64,000 bases of DNA from Tunicatimonas pelagia (GTDB lineage Bacteria; Bacteroidota; Bacteroidia; Cytophagales; Cyclobacteriaceae): positions 1,302,001 to 1,366,000 of the forward strand of contig NZ_CP120683.1 of NCBI RefSeq assembly GCF_030506325.1, given 5' to 3'. How positions within the stretch are numbered: the stretch's first letter is position 1; every line of letters starts with the position of its first letter. Below, piece by piece: positions 9,701 to 17,174 of this stretch. Under the pieces are notes generated by a model. The model was given only the letters and a program-made list of their open reading frames with translations, ran no database searches and was not told where the DNA came from. Made by a program: the position numbers and the translations under genes.

Positions 9701-10085
9701 CCATCTTAACCATTTCAGCGGCTCCGGTAAACAGCTTGCGCTCTACGTCTTGAAAACCAGTGACCACTACCTCACCCAGCTCCTGCACATCTTCGCGCAA
9801 GTCTACATTAATGGTGGATTGCCCGCCTACCATTACCTCCAGTGGATTGTAGCCAATGAAGGAAAAGATCAAAGTGTCGCTGGTGCTTACCGTTACTCGG
9901 TAGTTACCATCAATATCAGTGATGGTGCCCCGGCTGCTTCCCTTAACAGTGACGTTCACGCCGGGTAGGGTAGAATTATCAGTGGCGGAAGTTACTGTTC
10001 CGGTAACCGTGGTTTCTTGGGAGTAACTACTGAAGCTAGCTAGCGATAGAAGGATAGAAATAATTGATAGTAAAGGTTTCTTCAT
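6726..10085 (-). CDS. SusC/RagA-family TonB-linked outer-membrane transporter
   Basis: About 1119 aa from ATG 10085 (an in-frame GTG at 10091 is also possible). Order: signal peptide (LLSIISILLSLASFSSYSQ); a carboxypeptidase-regulatory-like domain at about residues 28-105 (VTGTVTSATDNSTLPGVNV, GTITDIDGNYRV); a TonB plug with EVVVTG, IRIRGNTSI, YVVDGVI and ATALYGTRAKNGVIVITTKRG; then a beta-barrel to the C-terminal NVGF. It imports a bulky nutrient through the outer membrane, powered by TonB-ExbBD. It is first in the operon with susD, the HExxH lipoprotein and the DUF4302 gene. Size and motifs are normal for the family; the substrate cannot be read from sequence. Confidence 0.96.
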   Translation of the reverse strand: MKKPLLSIISILLSLASFSSYSQETTVTGTVTSATDNSTLPGVNVTVKGSSRGTITDIDGNYRVTVSTSDTLIFSFIGYNPLEVMVGGQSTINVDLREDVQELGEVVVTGFQDVERKLFTGAAEMVKMENIRQPGMVDASRMLEGQVAGVSVDNVSGTFGTAPRIRIRGNTSINGDNQPLYVVDGVILEDLTQVDADDIITGDPNTVTSSSIAGLNPDDIETFQVLRDASATALYGTRAKNGVIVITTKRGKSGQLRVNYAGNFSTSLRPNYNQFDIMNSADEMSIYREMYEKGLIDITTSVRAENYGVLGKMFNQISNKEINWGPNLGLNEEFLNQYENANTDWFDVLFRDQSLQQQHSVSLTAGNENYNSYYSLSYLNDNGQTIADRVNRYAGNVRNTFFFSDRFTLDTKLTASYRQQRVPGTTDRDFDPITGEFRRDFDINPLSYALNTSRSIRPYNPDGSLEYFRRNYADFNILEEIDLNYIDIRVADISAQATLTYDITNNLSVRSTVQGRHATTRQEHIIHERSNQAEAYRAAQTQFIRQSNRLLFNDPDDPGSLPKIVLPEGGFNYLDETSLDYFYVRNDVSWSRKFFQKHDVSVLLGQEIKYTDRTERSASGIGVVYESGGIVNTDPNMIAFLNSQGIELYELAEDRERFAGAFLNAGYAFKEKYIINGTVRYDGSNRLGRSRAARYLPTWNVSGAWNITNESFFKVPAINSLKLRATYGLSANLGPDVSALLNLRSDVTLRPTDNESFLFISDLENDDLTWEKLKEFNVGVDFSILKDRISGTVDYYRRNSFDLIGLLQTSGIGGTGGNESTSSNGGYRLGNYADMVSEGFEISINTLNVYTPNFSWTTSANIGYTDAEITRLDFDPIIADALRPEGAAVEGGPRRSIFSAQFAGLNERGIPTFFDASGERVFGYDLQERENLRDVLKYEGPAEPLGGGGFTNIFTYKNLTLSVLLTYKFGYKIRLDDAFRSTYTDFSSFSQSFINRWVVPGDEEITDVPAILAVEFTGNNPRASAFDAANPYDLYNRSTVRIADGDHVRLKNVQFTYGLPQRWVDRIGASNARVSVAGQNLLLLYADDRLNGQDPEFFSSGGVALPQPRQITVSVNVGF

Positions 10086-10091
10086 ATACAC

Positions 10092-10630
10092 GAGGGTTAT
10101 GACACTGCACTCATAGTAATTGTAGTTCTTTTCGAGAAATTATAACTAGGCGAAAGTACGATATTACCCCAAAACAGCATTTATTATTTTAGGGGCTATC
10201 CACCAAATTATGGGGTTTTTGAAATTTTCTTTTCAGGTTCAGGTTGTCAGATGTACCCAATTGTATGAGTAAGGTAGTGAATAGCTGCGGTTGTACTTGA
10301 CTTGTAAACTGGTTGGTTAGCACCCCCTAAGTTTTGAATATTTGACGAAGACTCCAAACATTTTATTGGCTCATTGGGCTAATAGCAATTATTTTCCCGT
10401 AACGGATAACCTTTTGGTTTAGTATACTTTTTCACACGGGCTAGCTATTTTTCCGAAAAAACGAATATTCACCCTAAGATTATTTATTTCAAAAACATTT
10501 CTAGTCTAGCTGCCGACATTCTTTCCACGATTTTTGGCATAGAAGTAACTTTTCAACATTTTGTTTGGAAGTTGCAAAAACTACTACCAAAAAGTGTATA
10601 TTGAGCCGTTTATAACCTTTCTACTTTACT
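10092..10630. promoter_or_regulatory. 539-nt divergent regulatory region between susC and fasciclin genes
   Basis: No open frame worth calling. AT-rich DNA holding the promoters of the divergent susC operon and the fasciclin gene. The two upstream stretches share poly-T/A tracts, but I found no confident match to the Bacteroidota consensus TTTG-N19-21-TAnnTTTG. A TATATTG at about 10599-10605 is a weak candidate for the fasciclin gene. No sigma/anti-sigma pair is adjacent to susC. Confidence 0.4.
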
Positions 10631-12046
10631 ATGCAAAAGATGTACTCTGCCCAATGGGCCACTTGGCTGTTGCTGCCCTTACTGGCGTTTGTTGTTTCCT
10701 GTAATAACGATGATGAAGATGGCGAACCACCCCGCCCTGCTGAAAGTTTGTTTGATATTATCCGTAATACTGAAGGTTTAGATAGTCTTCGGCAGTTGAT
10801 AGACCCTGATGGAGGACTGGCCAACCGATTGGCTAGTACTGAACATACTGTGTTTGCCCCCAATAATACCGCCTTTGCTAATTTACTGCAAAGTATCGGC
10901 TTAGAATCTATGAGCGAGCTATCTGGCAATATTTTGTCTGATGTTATATTCTATCACTTGGTACCCAACGCTACCTATGAGTTTAATGAGATTGATTCGG
11001 CTATTACTACCTACAGTCGGTCGCAAATCTTTCCAGTTTTAGAGGGCGACTCGATACGGTTGAATGAAAATACCCAACTTAGTCCTACTTACGTAGTAAC
11101 TCCTGACCTGCAAGCTAGTAATGGCGTAGTTCACATATTAAATGAGGTACTTCTTCCTCCTTCACTTACTAGTAGCAGTAACACTTCGCCAAGTATTACA
11201 TCTACCTTCGGTACTGTAGGAGGATTAACGTCTACGGTGGAGCTACCTGGACTCGGGGGCGTAACTACTATGGAAAATTTATTCATTAATCGGGGGTACC
11301 AATCTTTACTGACCGGAACTAGTACTAATACTTTTCTAACTCCAGTCAATGGCGCGTTCAATGGCTTTTTCTTCATCTCCCAAGAAAATGCCGAAAACAC
11401 CATAGACTACCACGTAATAGAAGGGAACGCTGACTTTGCTAGTGGACGAACAATTAATACGCTGTTAAATCAACCTATCTACATGACCCGTATTGACGAT
11501 GCTCTTTTTCTGAACGGCATACGGTCACTCGATCTAGGATTTACGGCTAATAACGGGCGCATTGTACATTTATTAGGAGTTCTTCGTCCGGCTGAACCAC
11601 TGGCGGATGTAGTAGACTTGGCTGACGAGTCTAGTGGTGCGTCTTACACAATTTTCCGCACTGCATTAGAAGAAACCGGGATTGACCTAGGTACCGACAA
11701 GACGATACTTATGCCTACGGATGCCGCTTTTGAGGCTGCTGGATTAGTTGTTTCTATTGATAGCACCGCCCGGCTCGACCCATCGTTACTCACCAGCGTA
11801 TTACAAACCCATGTATTTGAGGGAATTAACTTTAGTTCAGATATTGCTGCGGCCGAATCATTAACTACTCCAGCTCTTAACGGGACTTCACTAACCATTA
11901 CTTTAGTGCCCGGGGAAGGAGGATCCACTATTACGGTAGATGATGCCAATGATGCTACCGAGACTGCTAATGTAGTAGACTTCGATTATCTTTCTACCAG
12001 CGGAGTAATTCACGCCATTGACCAGGTGTTGTTACCAAATCCTTAA
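10631..12046 (+). CDS. Three-domain fasciclin (FAS1) surface lipoprotein
   Basis: 471 aa. Lipobox VVSC (Cys24) is followed by NNDDEDGE, an acidic stretch typical of lipoprotein export to the cell surface in Bacteroidota. FAS1 domain 1 covers about residues 38-175 (HTVFAPNNTAFANLL, DVIFYHLVPNATYE, NGVVHILNEVLLPP). Domain 2, about 195-325, is more divergent (NTFLTPVNGAFNGF, IDYHVIEGNADF). Domain 3, about 330-470, is again typical (ILMPTDAAFEAAG, LLTSVLQTHVFEG, SGVIHAIDQVLLP). FAS1 domains mediate adhesion. The gene stands alone, divergent from susC, and ends at a strong terminator. Confidence 0.9.
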   Translation: MQKMYSAQWATWLLLPLLAFVVSCNNDDEDGEPPRPAESLFDIIRNTEGLDSLRQLIDPDGGLANRLASTEHTVFAPNNTAFANLLQSIGLESMSELSGNILSDVIFYHLVPNATYEFNEIDSAITTYSRSQIFPVLEGDSIRLNENTQLSPTYVVTPDLQASNGVVHILNEVLLPPSLTSSSNTSPSITSTFGTVGGLTSTVELPGLGGVTTMENLFINRGYQSLLTGTSTNTFLTPVNGAFNGFFFISQENAENTIDYHVIEGNADFASGRTINTLLNQPIYMTRIDDALFLNGIRSLDLGFTANNGRIVHLLGVLRPAEPLADVVDLADESSGASYTIFRTALEETGIDLGTDKTILMPTDAAFEAAGLVVSIDSTARLDPSLLTSVLQTHVFEGINFSSDIAAAESLTTPALNGTSLTITLVPGEGGSTITVDDANDATETANVVDFDYLSTSGVIHAIDQVLLPNP

Positions 12047-12072
12047 ATACTAAATTCAGTTCTAAATACCAC

Positions 12073-12100
12073 GAGGTGCGTTTGTAACGCACCTCTTTTT
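12073..12100 (+). terminator. Intrinsic terminator of the fasciclin gene
   Basis: Perfect 10-bp stem GAGGTGCGTT / AACGCACCTC with a 3-nt loop (TGT), followed by TTTTT. It sits 27 nt after the fasciclin stop codon and just before the 3' end of the convergent TPR gene. Confidence 0.92.
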
Positions 12101-12102
12101 GC

Positions 12103-12870
12103 TTACAGCTCTTCTAACAAGGCTTGAGCATCTACAGCGTACTCTCCCTTCATACTAACAAGTTGCTGAAGGGATGCTACAGCAGCCTCTAGCTGCTCCG
12201 ATTGGATTTGCGCCAGACTAGTGTACCATAGGGCCGGTTCGTAAAACAGCCCCTGAGCATTATGCAACAAAGGTTCCAGCTTTATTTCGGCCTCCCAAGC
12301 TTGGCCTGCTCCCAAGTAACTTACTCCCCAATAAAATTGATAAGCTTCTTCATTAGGTGCCTGGGCAAATAAGCGGATGGCTTGCTCGTAGTCGCCTTGT
12401 TCGTAGTAGTACATTGCCTGCCCAGCAGCATCAGTAGGCACCCCACCCGAACGCTCTACTGGATTTACTACGTTGGGATAAGGTTCAAAATAAGTGGCGT
12501 ATAGCTCCTGCGATGACGCTGCGGGGTTTAGCAGCCAAACGGCAATAAGAACTAGCGCAAAAGACGCTGCGGTGGCTAAGATAAAATAGAGCGGTCGCAC
12601 CGCCGTATTTGATTTCTTTTCAGATTTTTTCTGAGGTACAGTCAATGGAGTAGGAGTGGAAGCTAACTCCTCCGCCTGTTGTAATTGCTTTTTGAGGGCT
12701 TCGGAGCCAAATAAATCAATGCCCGCGGTAATATCCTGCTGTAAACTTACTTCTGCCTTCAGACTTTCATCTTCATTCAGTAAATCTTCAAAGGCTTGCC
12801 GTTCTTCCGTATCCATTTCATCGCGTAGATAACGGTCAAATTTATCGTCGTTTTGAGAGTCTCGGTTCAT
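12103..12870 (-). CDS. Anti-sigma-like membrane protein with C-terminal TPR
   Basis: 255 aa, no signal peptide. Residues 1-70 are a charged cytoplasmic segment (FDRYLRDEMDTEERQAFEDLL and so on) like the N-terminus of Bacteroidota anti-sigma-type proteins. One transmembrane helix follows at about 92-115 (LYFILATAASFALVLIAVWLL). The outside part has TPR-like helices (AMYYYEQGDYEQAIRLFAQAP, AYQFYWGVSYLGAGQAWEA). No sigma gene is adjacent. It resembles the topology of the protein at 29481, which is coupled to a sigma factor. A promoter-like box lies 35 nt upstream of its start. Function is inferred from architecture only. Confidence 0.62.
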   Translation of the reverse strand: MNRDSQNDDKFDRYLRDEMDTEERQAFEDLLNEDESLKAEVSLQQDITAGIDLFGSEALKKQLQQAEELASTPTPLTVPQKKSEKKSNTAVRPLYFILATAASFALVLIAVWLLNPAASSQELYATYFEPYPNVVNPVERSGGVPTDAAGQAMYYYEQGDYEQAIRLFAQAPNEEAYQFYWGVSYLGAGQAWEAEIKLEPLLHNAQGLFYEPALWYTSLAQIQSEQLEAAVASLQQLVSMKGEYAVDAQALLEEL

Positions 12871-12905
12871 AATTGGGTAGATAAAGTAGGTAACGAATTT
12901 TCTTA

Positions 12906-12935
12906 TTTAATAAGCTTCAGAACCATTAGGTAAAC
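12906..12935 (-). promoter_or_regulatory. Variant bipartite promoter candidate for the TPR protein
   Basis: On the minus strand GTTTACC is followed by exactly 17 nt and ATTAAA, 35 nt before the start at 12870. It mirrors the plus-strand element at 12961-12990. The geometry equals the ATTAACC-N17-ATA elements found at 22-32 kb, with a different -10-like half. Confidence 0.4.
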
Positions 12936-12960
12936 AAATATGAAATTTTTTTTCGGTAAT

Positions 12961-12990
12961 GTTTACCTCCTTCCTCCTTTCAGCATTAAG
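12961..12990 (+). promoter_or_regulatory. Variant bipartite promoter candidate for the PKD/helix lipoprotein
   Basis: GTTTACC, 17 nt, ATTAAG, 35 nt before ATG 13026, with an upstream T8 tract (about 12947-12954). Its GTTTACC and the opposite-strand copy form an inverted repeat, TGTTTACC/GGTAAACA, in this divergent spacer. It could alternatively be one dyad operator. Confidence 0.4.
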
Positions 12991-13025
12991 CCCCAAAACC
13001 AAACCATATAATTTAATCCATACAA

Positions 13026-15425
13026 ATGATGAACACATTGAACAGATTTTCTCGCTTATGTTATTTAGTGCTTCTTACACTACTGATAGGAGTAAGTGCT
13101 TGTAAGACTGAAGACGACCCCGAACCTGTGGGTCAGCCCCCGGTAGCCAATGCTGGAAGCGATTTAGAAGCAGCGGTCGGTAGCTCAGTTACTCTAGATG
13201 GCACGGGTTCATCCGATCCTGAAGGTCAAACACTAACGTACGCCTGGAGCCTCACCACCCGCCCCGACGGCAGTAGTGCCTCTATAGGTAGTGCTACCCA
13301 AGCCACTACGACCTTCACCCCCGACGTAGCCGGAACCTACGTAGCGACCCTCACCGTTACCGACGAAGATGGTAATACCGATACCGACGAAGCTACTATT
13401 ACCGCCGAAGAAGCCGTAGGTGAGCCTCCGGTAGTATTTATTGTCAACGAAGATGGTCAGCAGATTAGCGAAGATGCTGAAAACAATACCGTAACAGTAG
13501 GAACATCTTATGCGTTGGACGGTAGCAATACTATTGATCCGGATACCGAGGCAGATGAGCTTACATTTACTTGGGAAATCGCTGAAGCCCCCGACGGAAG
13601 TACTACTGCTACGATAAATTCAACGAATGAAAATCCTGATGAAGCTAGCTTCGTTCCGGACGTAATTGGGGAGTACACTATTCGCCTAACGGTAGAAGAT
13701 CCCGACGGAAATAGTGCTACCGCGGAGGTGACTATTGAGGCTGATGCTAACCCAGTACTTATTAATAGCAATATTACTGAAGATCGTACGCTGACTGACG
13801 TATTCTCTGATCCTACCCTACCTGATTATCGGGTTACCAGATCAATCAGCACCACTGCTGTGTTAACCGTAGAACCTGGAGTAATTGTTGAGTTTGACGA
13901 AAATGCTCTTTTAACAGTGGCTAGTGGTGGAGGGGCATTAGTTGCTGATGGGGAAACAGATAATAAAATCACTTTCACTACTTCAAACCCAGACGGTGGT
14001 ATCCGTTGGGGAGGTATCTACTTTTCTTCCCAAGATGGACGAAATATTCTAGATAATGTTGCAATCACTTTCGCAGGTGGTACTAACATGCGGGATTTTG
14101 CTGACTTTGTTGATGTACCCGCTAATATTGGATTAGGCCAAGGAGCTAAACTAGCTATCACCAATACCGAAATTACCAATAGCGGTGGCTACGGAATGTA
14201 CATTCGCTTCGGGGAACTTATTGGGTTCAGCAATAATAACGTGAGCAATAACACTCTTTCAGGAGTTGGGCTACCCATAAATATTGCTGGAACAATAGAT
14301 GCTGCTACTACTTTTAGTGGAAATACGCAAGGTGCCATAGAGATTTTTGGTTCTACTTTATCTGGTGATATAGCCCTGGCTTCTTTAGCGGGAGACGCTT
14401 TCTATTATGTTTCGGGCAGTATTACCGCCAACGCTGATCTGACCATTGATGCTGGCGCAGAACTTCGTATGGAAGAAGATGTATTTTTTACGATTACTGA
14501 CGATGGGTCGTTTAGTGTCAATGGCACCGCCAGCGACCAAGTTACCATGACTGCTTTTGACGAGGATAACCCTTGGGGTGGTATTAAAATGGCATCTACC
14601 AGCTCTAATAACAAAATAGATTACGCCAATATTGGCTATACCGGCGGAACAGATATTGGAGAATTTTCTGACTTTGTAGATGTACCAGCGGCTATTGGGC
14701 TGTATGCTAATGGGGAGCTTCAGCTTACCAATACGACTATAGCTGATGGTGAAGGGTACGGAATATACAACCGCTACGGTTTTTTGACCACTTTTGAAAA
14801 CAATACTATTGTTAGAAATGCCGAATACGGTATAGGTCTAGAAGTGGAGCGAGTGAGTGAAATTGATGTAAATACTACATTCACCGACAACACTAAGGGT
14901 GCCGTCGAGATTTTCGGTGGAACCTTAAATGAAGGTCCTGGCACTTGGGTAGCTTTAAAAGATGGGGCTAAGTATATTGTTACCGGTGGAATTACCATCC
15001 GCGACCAATTAACCATTGAAGCTGGAGCTTTATTTGAGTTTGACAACAATATTCCTTTCGTAGTAGAACAAAGCGGTTCACTCATTGCTCAAGGCACTTC
15101 TGATACTATGATTGAGTTCACCTCTATTAGCCCAACAGTGTTTAAGTGGCGAGGAATATTGATTGACTCATCCACTGGCAACAATGTTTTAGATTTTGTT
15201 AAAATAACCTACGGCGGTAGCAGCAAGTATGACTTTGATGGTTTTGTTGATGCTTTAACAAATATTGGGATAGGTACTAATGCCACCGTCAATATCACTA
15301 ATAGTGAAATTAGCAATAGTGGTAACTATGGAATATACTCTGACGGAACAGCAAATGCCAATGTAGAAGATGCGGCAGCTGGCAACACATTTAGTGACAA
15401 CCCTGGTGGTAATGTCTTTAACTAG
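13026..15425 (+). CDS. Lipoprotein with two PKD domains and a three-unit beta-helix
   Basis: 799 aa; ATG 13026 or 13029. Lipobox VSAC (Cys26), then acidic KTEDDPEP. Two PKD-type domains at about residues 36-130 (SSVTLDGTGSSDPEGQTLTYAW, GTYVATLTVTDEDG) and 138-240. The rest is a parallel beta-helix built from three long repeats. Their anchor tryptophans are W328, W517 and W708 (WGGIYF, WGGIKM, WRGILI), a period of about 190 residues, each followed by FVDxxxxIGL and GYGxY. It looks like a surface adhesin or glycan-binding protein. No catalytic motif is evident. A weak hairpin follows. Confidence 0.85.
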   Translation: MMNTLNRFSRLCYLVLLTLLIGVSACKTEDDPEPVGQPPVANAGSDLEAAVGSSVTLDGTGSSDPEGQTLTYAWSLTTRPDGSSASIGSATQATTTFTPDVAGTYVATLTVTDEDGNTDTDEATITAEEAVGEPPVVFIVNEDGQQISEDAENNTVTVGTSYALDGSNTIDPDTEADELTFTWEIAEAPDGSTTATINSTNENPDEASFVPDVIGEYTIRLTVEDPDGNSATAEVTIEADANPVLINSNITEDRTLTDVFSDPTLPDYRVTRSISTTAVLTVEPGVIVEFDENALLTVASGGGALVADGETDNKITFTTSNPDGGIRWGGIYFSSQDGRNILDNVAITFAGGTNMRDFADFVDVPANIGLGQGAKLAITNTEITNSGGYGMYIRFGELIGFSNNNVSNNTLSGVGLPINIAGTIDAATTFSGNTQGAIEIFGSTLSGDIALASLAGDAFYYVSGSITANADLTIDAGAELRMEEDVFFTITDDGSFSVNGTASDQVTMTAFDEDNPWGGIKMASTSSNNKIDYANIGYTGGTDIGEFSDFVDVPAAIGLYANGELQLTNTTIADGEGYGIYNRYGFLTTFENNTIVRNAEYGIGLEVERVSEIDVNTTFTDNTKGAVEIFGGTLNEGPGTWVALKDGAKYIVTGGITIRDQLTIEAGALFEFDNNIPFVVEQSGSLIAQGTSDTMIEFTSISPTVFKWRGILIDSSTGNNVLDFVKITYGGSSKYDFDGFVDALTNIGIGTNATVNITNSEISNSGNYGIYSDGTANANVEDAAAGNTFSDNPGGNVFN

Positions 15426-15435
15426 ATTCCACGGG

Positions 15436-15462
15436 AGGAGAGGGACTCACTTTCCCTCTCCT
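15436..15462 (+). terminator. Hairpin after the beta-helix gene, candidate terminator
   Basis: AGGAGAGGGA / TCCCTCTCCT, 10-bp stem, 7-nt loop, 11 nt after the stop codon. The following bases (ATTCATAC) are only weakly T-rich, so termination is less certain than at 12073. Confidence 0.55.
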
Positions 15463-15527
15463 ATTCATACATTGAACTTATTCCTTAACTTTACAAAAAA
15501 GTGTTAACTACATAAACTAACAGAATC

Positions 15528-16121
15528 ATGAAAAAACTATGCACGATCATTGGCCTATTAGCCATGTTCAGTTTCTCCGCCCAAGCTCAAAGCACCGTCC
15601 GAGTAGACGGCGGTGGCGGCGGATTAGCCTATGATAAAGGAGATAAAATTATACAACTCGGATTAGGATTAGGCCGAGCAGTAGGCGGTGGCTGGGCCTA
15701 TGGAGGTGGACTAGGTATATCATTTAATGGAGCTTTTGAGTATGGCTTGCATGAATACTTTAGTGTAGGTCCTTATGCTGCCTTTGGTCGCTATAGCTAC
15801 GGATTCGCCTTTGAAGACTACAGCCTGACCGCAGTTGCTGTAGGTGCGAGAGGCTCTTTCCATTACACCTCGCTACTTAACGAAATAGCTGATACAAACA
15901 TTGACGAAGAAAAGTTGGATCTTTACGTATCAGTGCTACTAGGGCTTGAATTTTTCTCTACAAACATTGATAACGATCTTCTCAACTATAATACTACCAG
16001 ATTTGATGGTGGGGCTTTGTTTGGGGGTCGATATAAACTAAACCCTCGAGTGGCGGTATTTAGTGAGTTAGGGTACGCTGGCCTTTCAGTGTGGACAATT
16101 GGAGTATCCTTTCACTTATAG
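15528..16121 (+). CDS. Small outer-membrane beta-barrel protein
   Basis: 197 aa with a clear signal peptide ending AQAQ (MKKLCTIIGLLAMFSFSAQAQ). The mature chain is Gly- and aromatic-rich with alternating hydrophobic strands (IIQLGLGLGRAVGGGWAYGGG, YFSVGPYAAFGRYSYGF, FDGGALFGGRYK) and ends WTIGVSFHL, a terminal Phe-x-Leu strand suited to barrel assembly. Length fits an 8-strand barrel. It lies 106 nt after the lipoprotein gene, beyond its hairpin, so may have its own promoter. Function unknown. Confidence 0.78.
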   Translation: MKKLCTIIGLLAMFSFSAQAQSTVRVDGGGGGLAYDKGDKIIQLGLGLGRAVGGGWAYGGGLGISFNGAFEYGLHEYFSVGPYAAFGRYSYGFAFEDYSLTAVAVGARGSFHYTSLLNEIADTNIDEEKLDLYVSVLLGLEFFSTNIDNDLLNYNTTRFDGGALFGGRYKLNPRVAVFSELGYAGLSVWTIGVSFHL

Positions 16122-16140
16122 CAATATACAACTCATAATA

Positions 16141-16175
16141 AAATAGTTGGTAACCTATCGTTGCAACTATTTTTT
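16141..16175 (+). terminator. Intrinsic terminator of the beta-barrel gene
   Basis: AAATAGTTG / CAACTATTT, 9-bp stem with 14-nt loop, running into further T residues, 19 nt after the stop codon. Confidence 0.65.
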
Positions 16176-16371
16176 ACTTCAGGCTATATAAGTGTATTAC
16201 TCATGCAAGTAACAAAGATCACTGTGAACATGTAAGGCTCAATTATCTTTTTAGAGGAGGGGCTGATCTTCATAGAATGTCGTATGTGTGATTAAGTTTT
16301 TTTAGCCTTCTAAATAGACAGTATCAAAAAAATTAATGCGGCATTAGTGACCAAACCAGTGATATACTAAT

Positions 16372-16407
16372 CATAAGAAAGGCGGATATCTATCCGCCTT
16401 TCTTATG
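16372..16407. terminator. Bidirectional terminator between convergent genes
   Basis: A perfect 17-bp inverted repeat (CATAAGAAAGGCGGATA and its complement) with a 2-nt centre, lying between the plus-strand barrel gene and the minus-strand lipoprotein that ends at 16424. The A-rich and T-rich flanks suit termination from both sides. The remainder of the 16122-16423 spacer is AT-rich with no gene seen. Confidence 0.85.
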
Positions 16408-16423
16408 CTAAATACGGCACATA

Positions 16424-17029
16424 TTACGCCTCATTAACTAACCAAATTATCAAGAATACCAAACCAGCTATAAATGATATTAATCCCAAAATATTTATAA
16501 CTGGTATAAATAGAAGTATAAGACCAACGATCATAAGAATCAATGCGATTTTCAGAGTACGATCTAAATCATTTGTCTCGTTAGGCGACATAGATTTGTA
16601 CTCCTTCACTAGCGAGCGAACTTCCTTGCGTATTTCTTTCCGCTTAGCTCGTTGCTCTTTTTTCGTCAGTTCCTGCCCATTCATTTCATCAGCCAGCTGA
16701 CTCATCCGTAGGGCTTTTTCTTTTAACTCGGCGTTATCCGTTTTTTCCACGGCAGCCAGAAGTTGTTGCTGAGCTTGCTCAATAAGTGCCCCGGCATCCC
16801 GTTCTACTATCACCTCTTGATCGAGTGAAGTGTATAAATCCGCTTGTTGAGAAGCTATTTTCTCAATTTCTTCGGGTGCCAAAACTGTTGGAGATTGATT
16901 GGTGGATTTAGGAGTTTGTTTAAAGTAATACGAATTACCAAAAGCAACTTTGCTCGACTGGCAACTAGAAAACATAACAGAAGTACCTAGGGTAACGAAT
17001 AGTACCCATAGCATTGGTTTGGTGTGCAT
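16424..17029 (-). CDS. Lipoprotein with coiled-coil and C-terminal membrane helices, unknown function
   Basis: 201 aa. Lipobox FSSC (Cys23). Residues 50-150 are highly charged and helical (LIEQAQQQLLAAVEKTDNAELKEKA, KKEQRAKRKEIRKEVRSLVKEYK), probably coiled coil. Residues about 158-200 form two adjacent hydrophobic helices (IALILMIVGLILLFIPVI, ILGLISFIAGLVFLIIWLV). A lipid anchor at one end and a membrane hairpin at the other is an unusual combination. I do not recognise the family. It ends at the bidirectional terminator. Confidence 0.7.
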   Translation of the reverse strand: MHTKPMLWVLFVTLGTSVMFSSCQSSKVAFGNSYYFKQTPKSTNQSPTVLAPEEIEKIASQQADLYTSLDQEVIVERDAGALIEQAQQQLLAAVEKTDNAELKEKALRMSQLADEMNGQELTKKEQRAKRKEIRKEVRSLVKEYKSMSPNETNDLDRTLKIALILMIVGLILLFIPVINILGLISFIAGLVFLIIWLVNEA

Positions 17030-17174
17030 AGTGTTAATATTTTTTGTAAAAACCTGTTAAATATACTGACTTTAAGTAAAATCAATAAATTATTTTTTCT
17101 TAATCTAATCATTTACCTACCTAGGAAGTATTTCTACTCAGTCCCCATTTTCTACCACAGAGCCAATTGCTAAG

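Noticed and set aside
13508-13771. Antisense frame inside the PKD/helix gene, and similar antisense frames in susC, fasciclin and the helix repeats
   Set aside because: Shadows of real genes on the other strand, with no domain.
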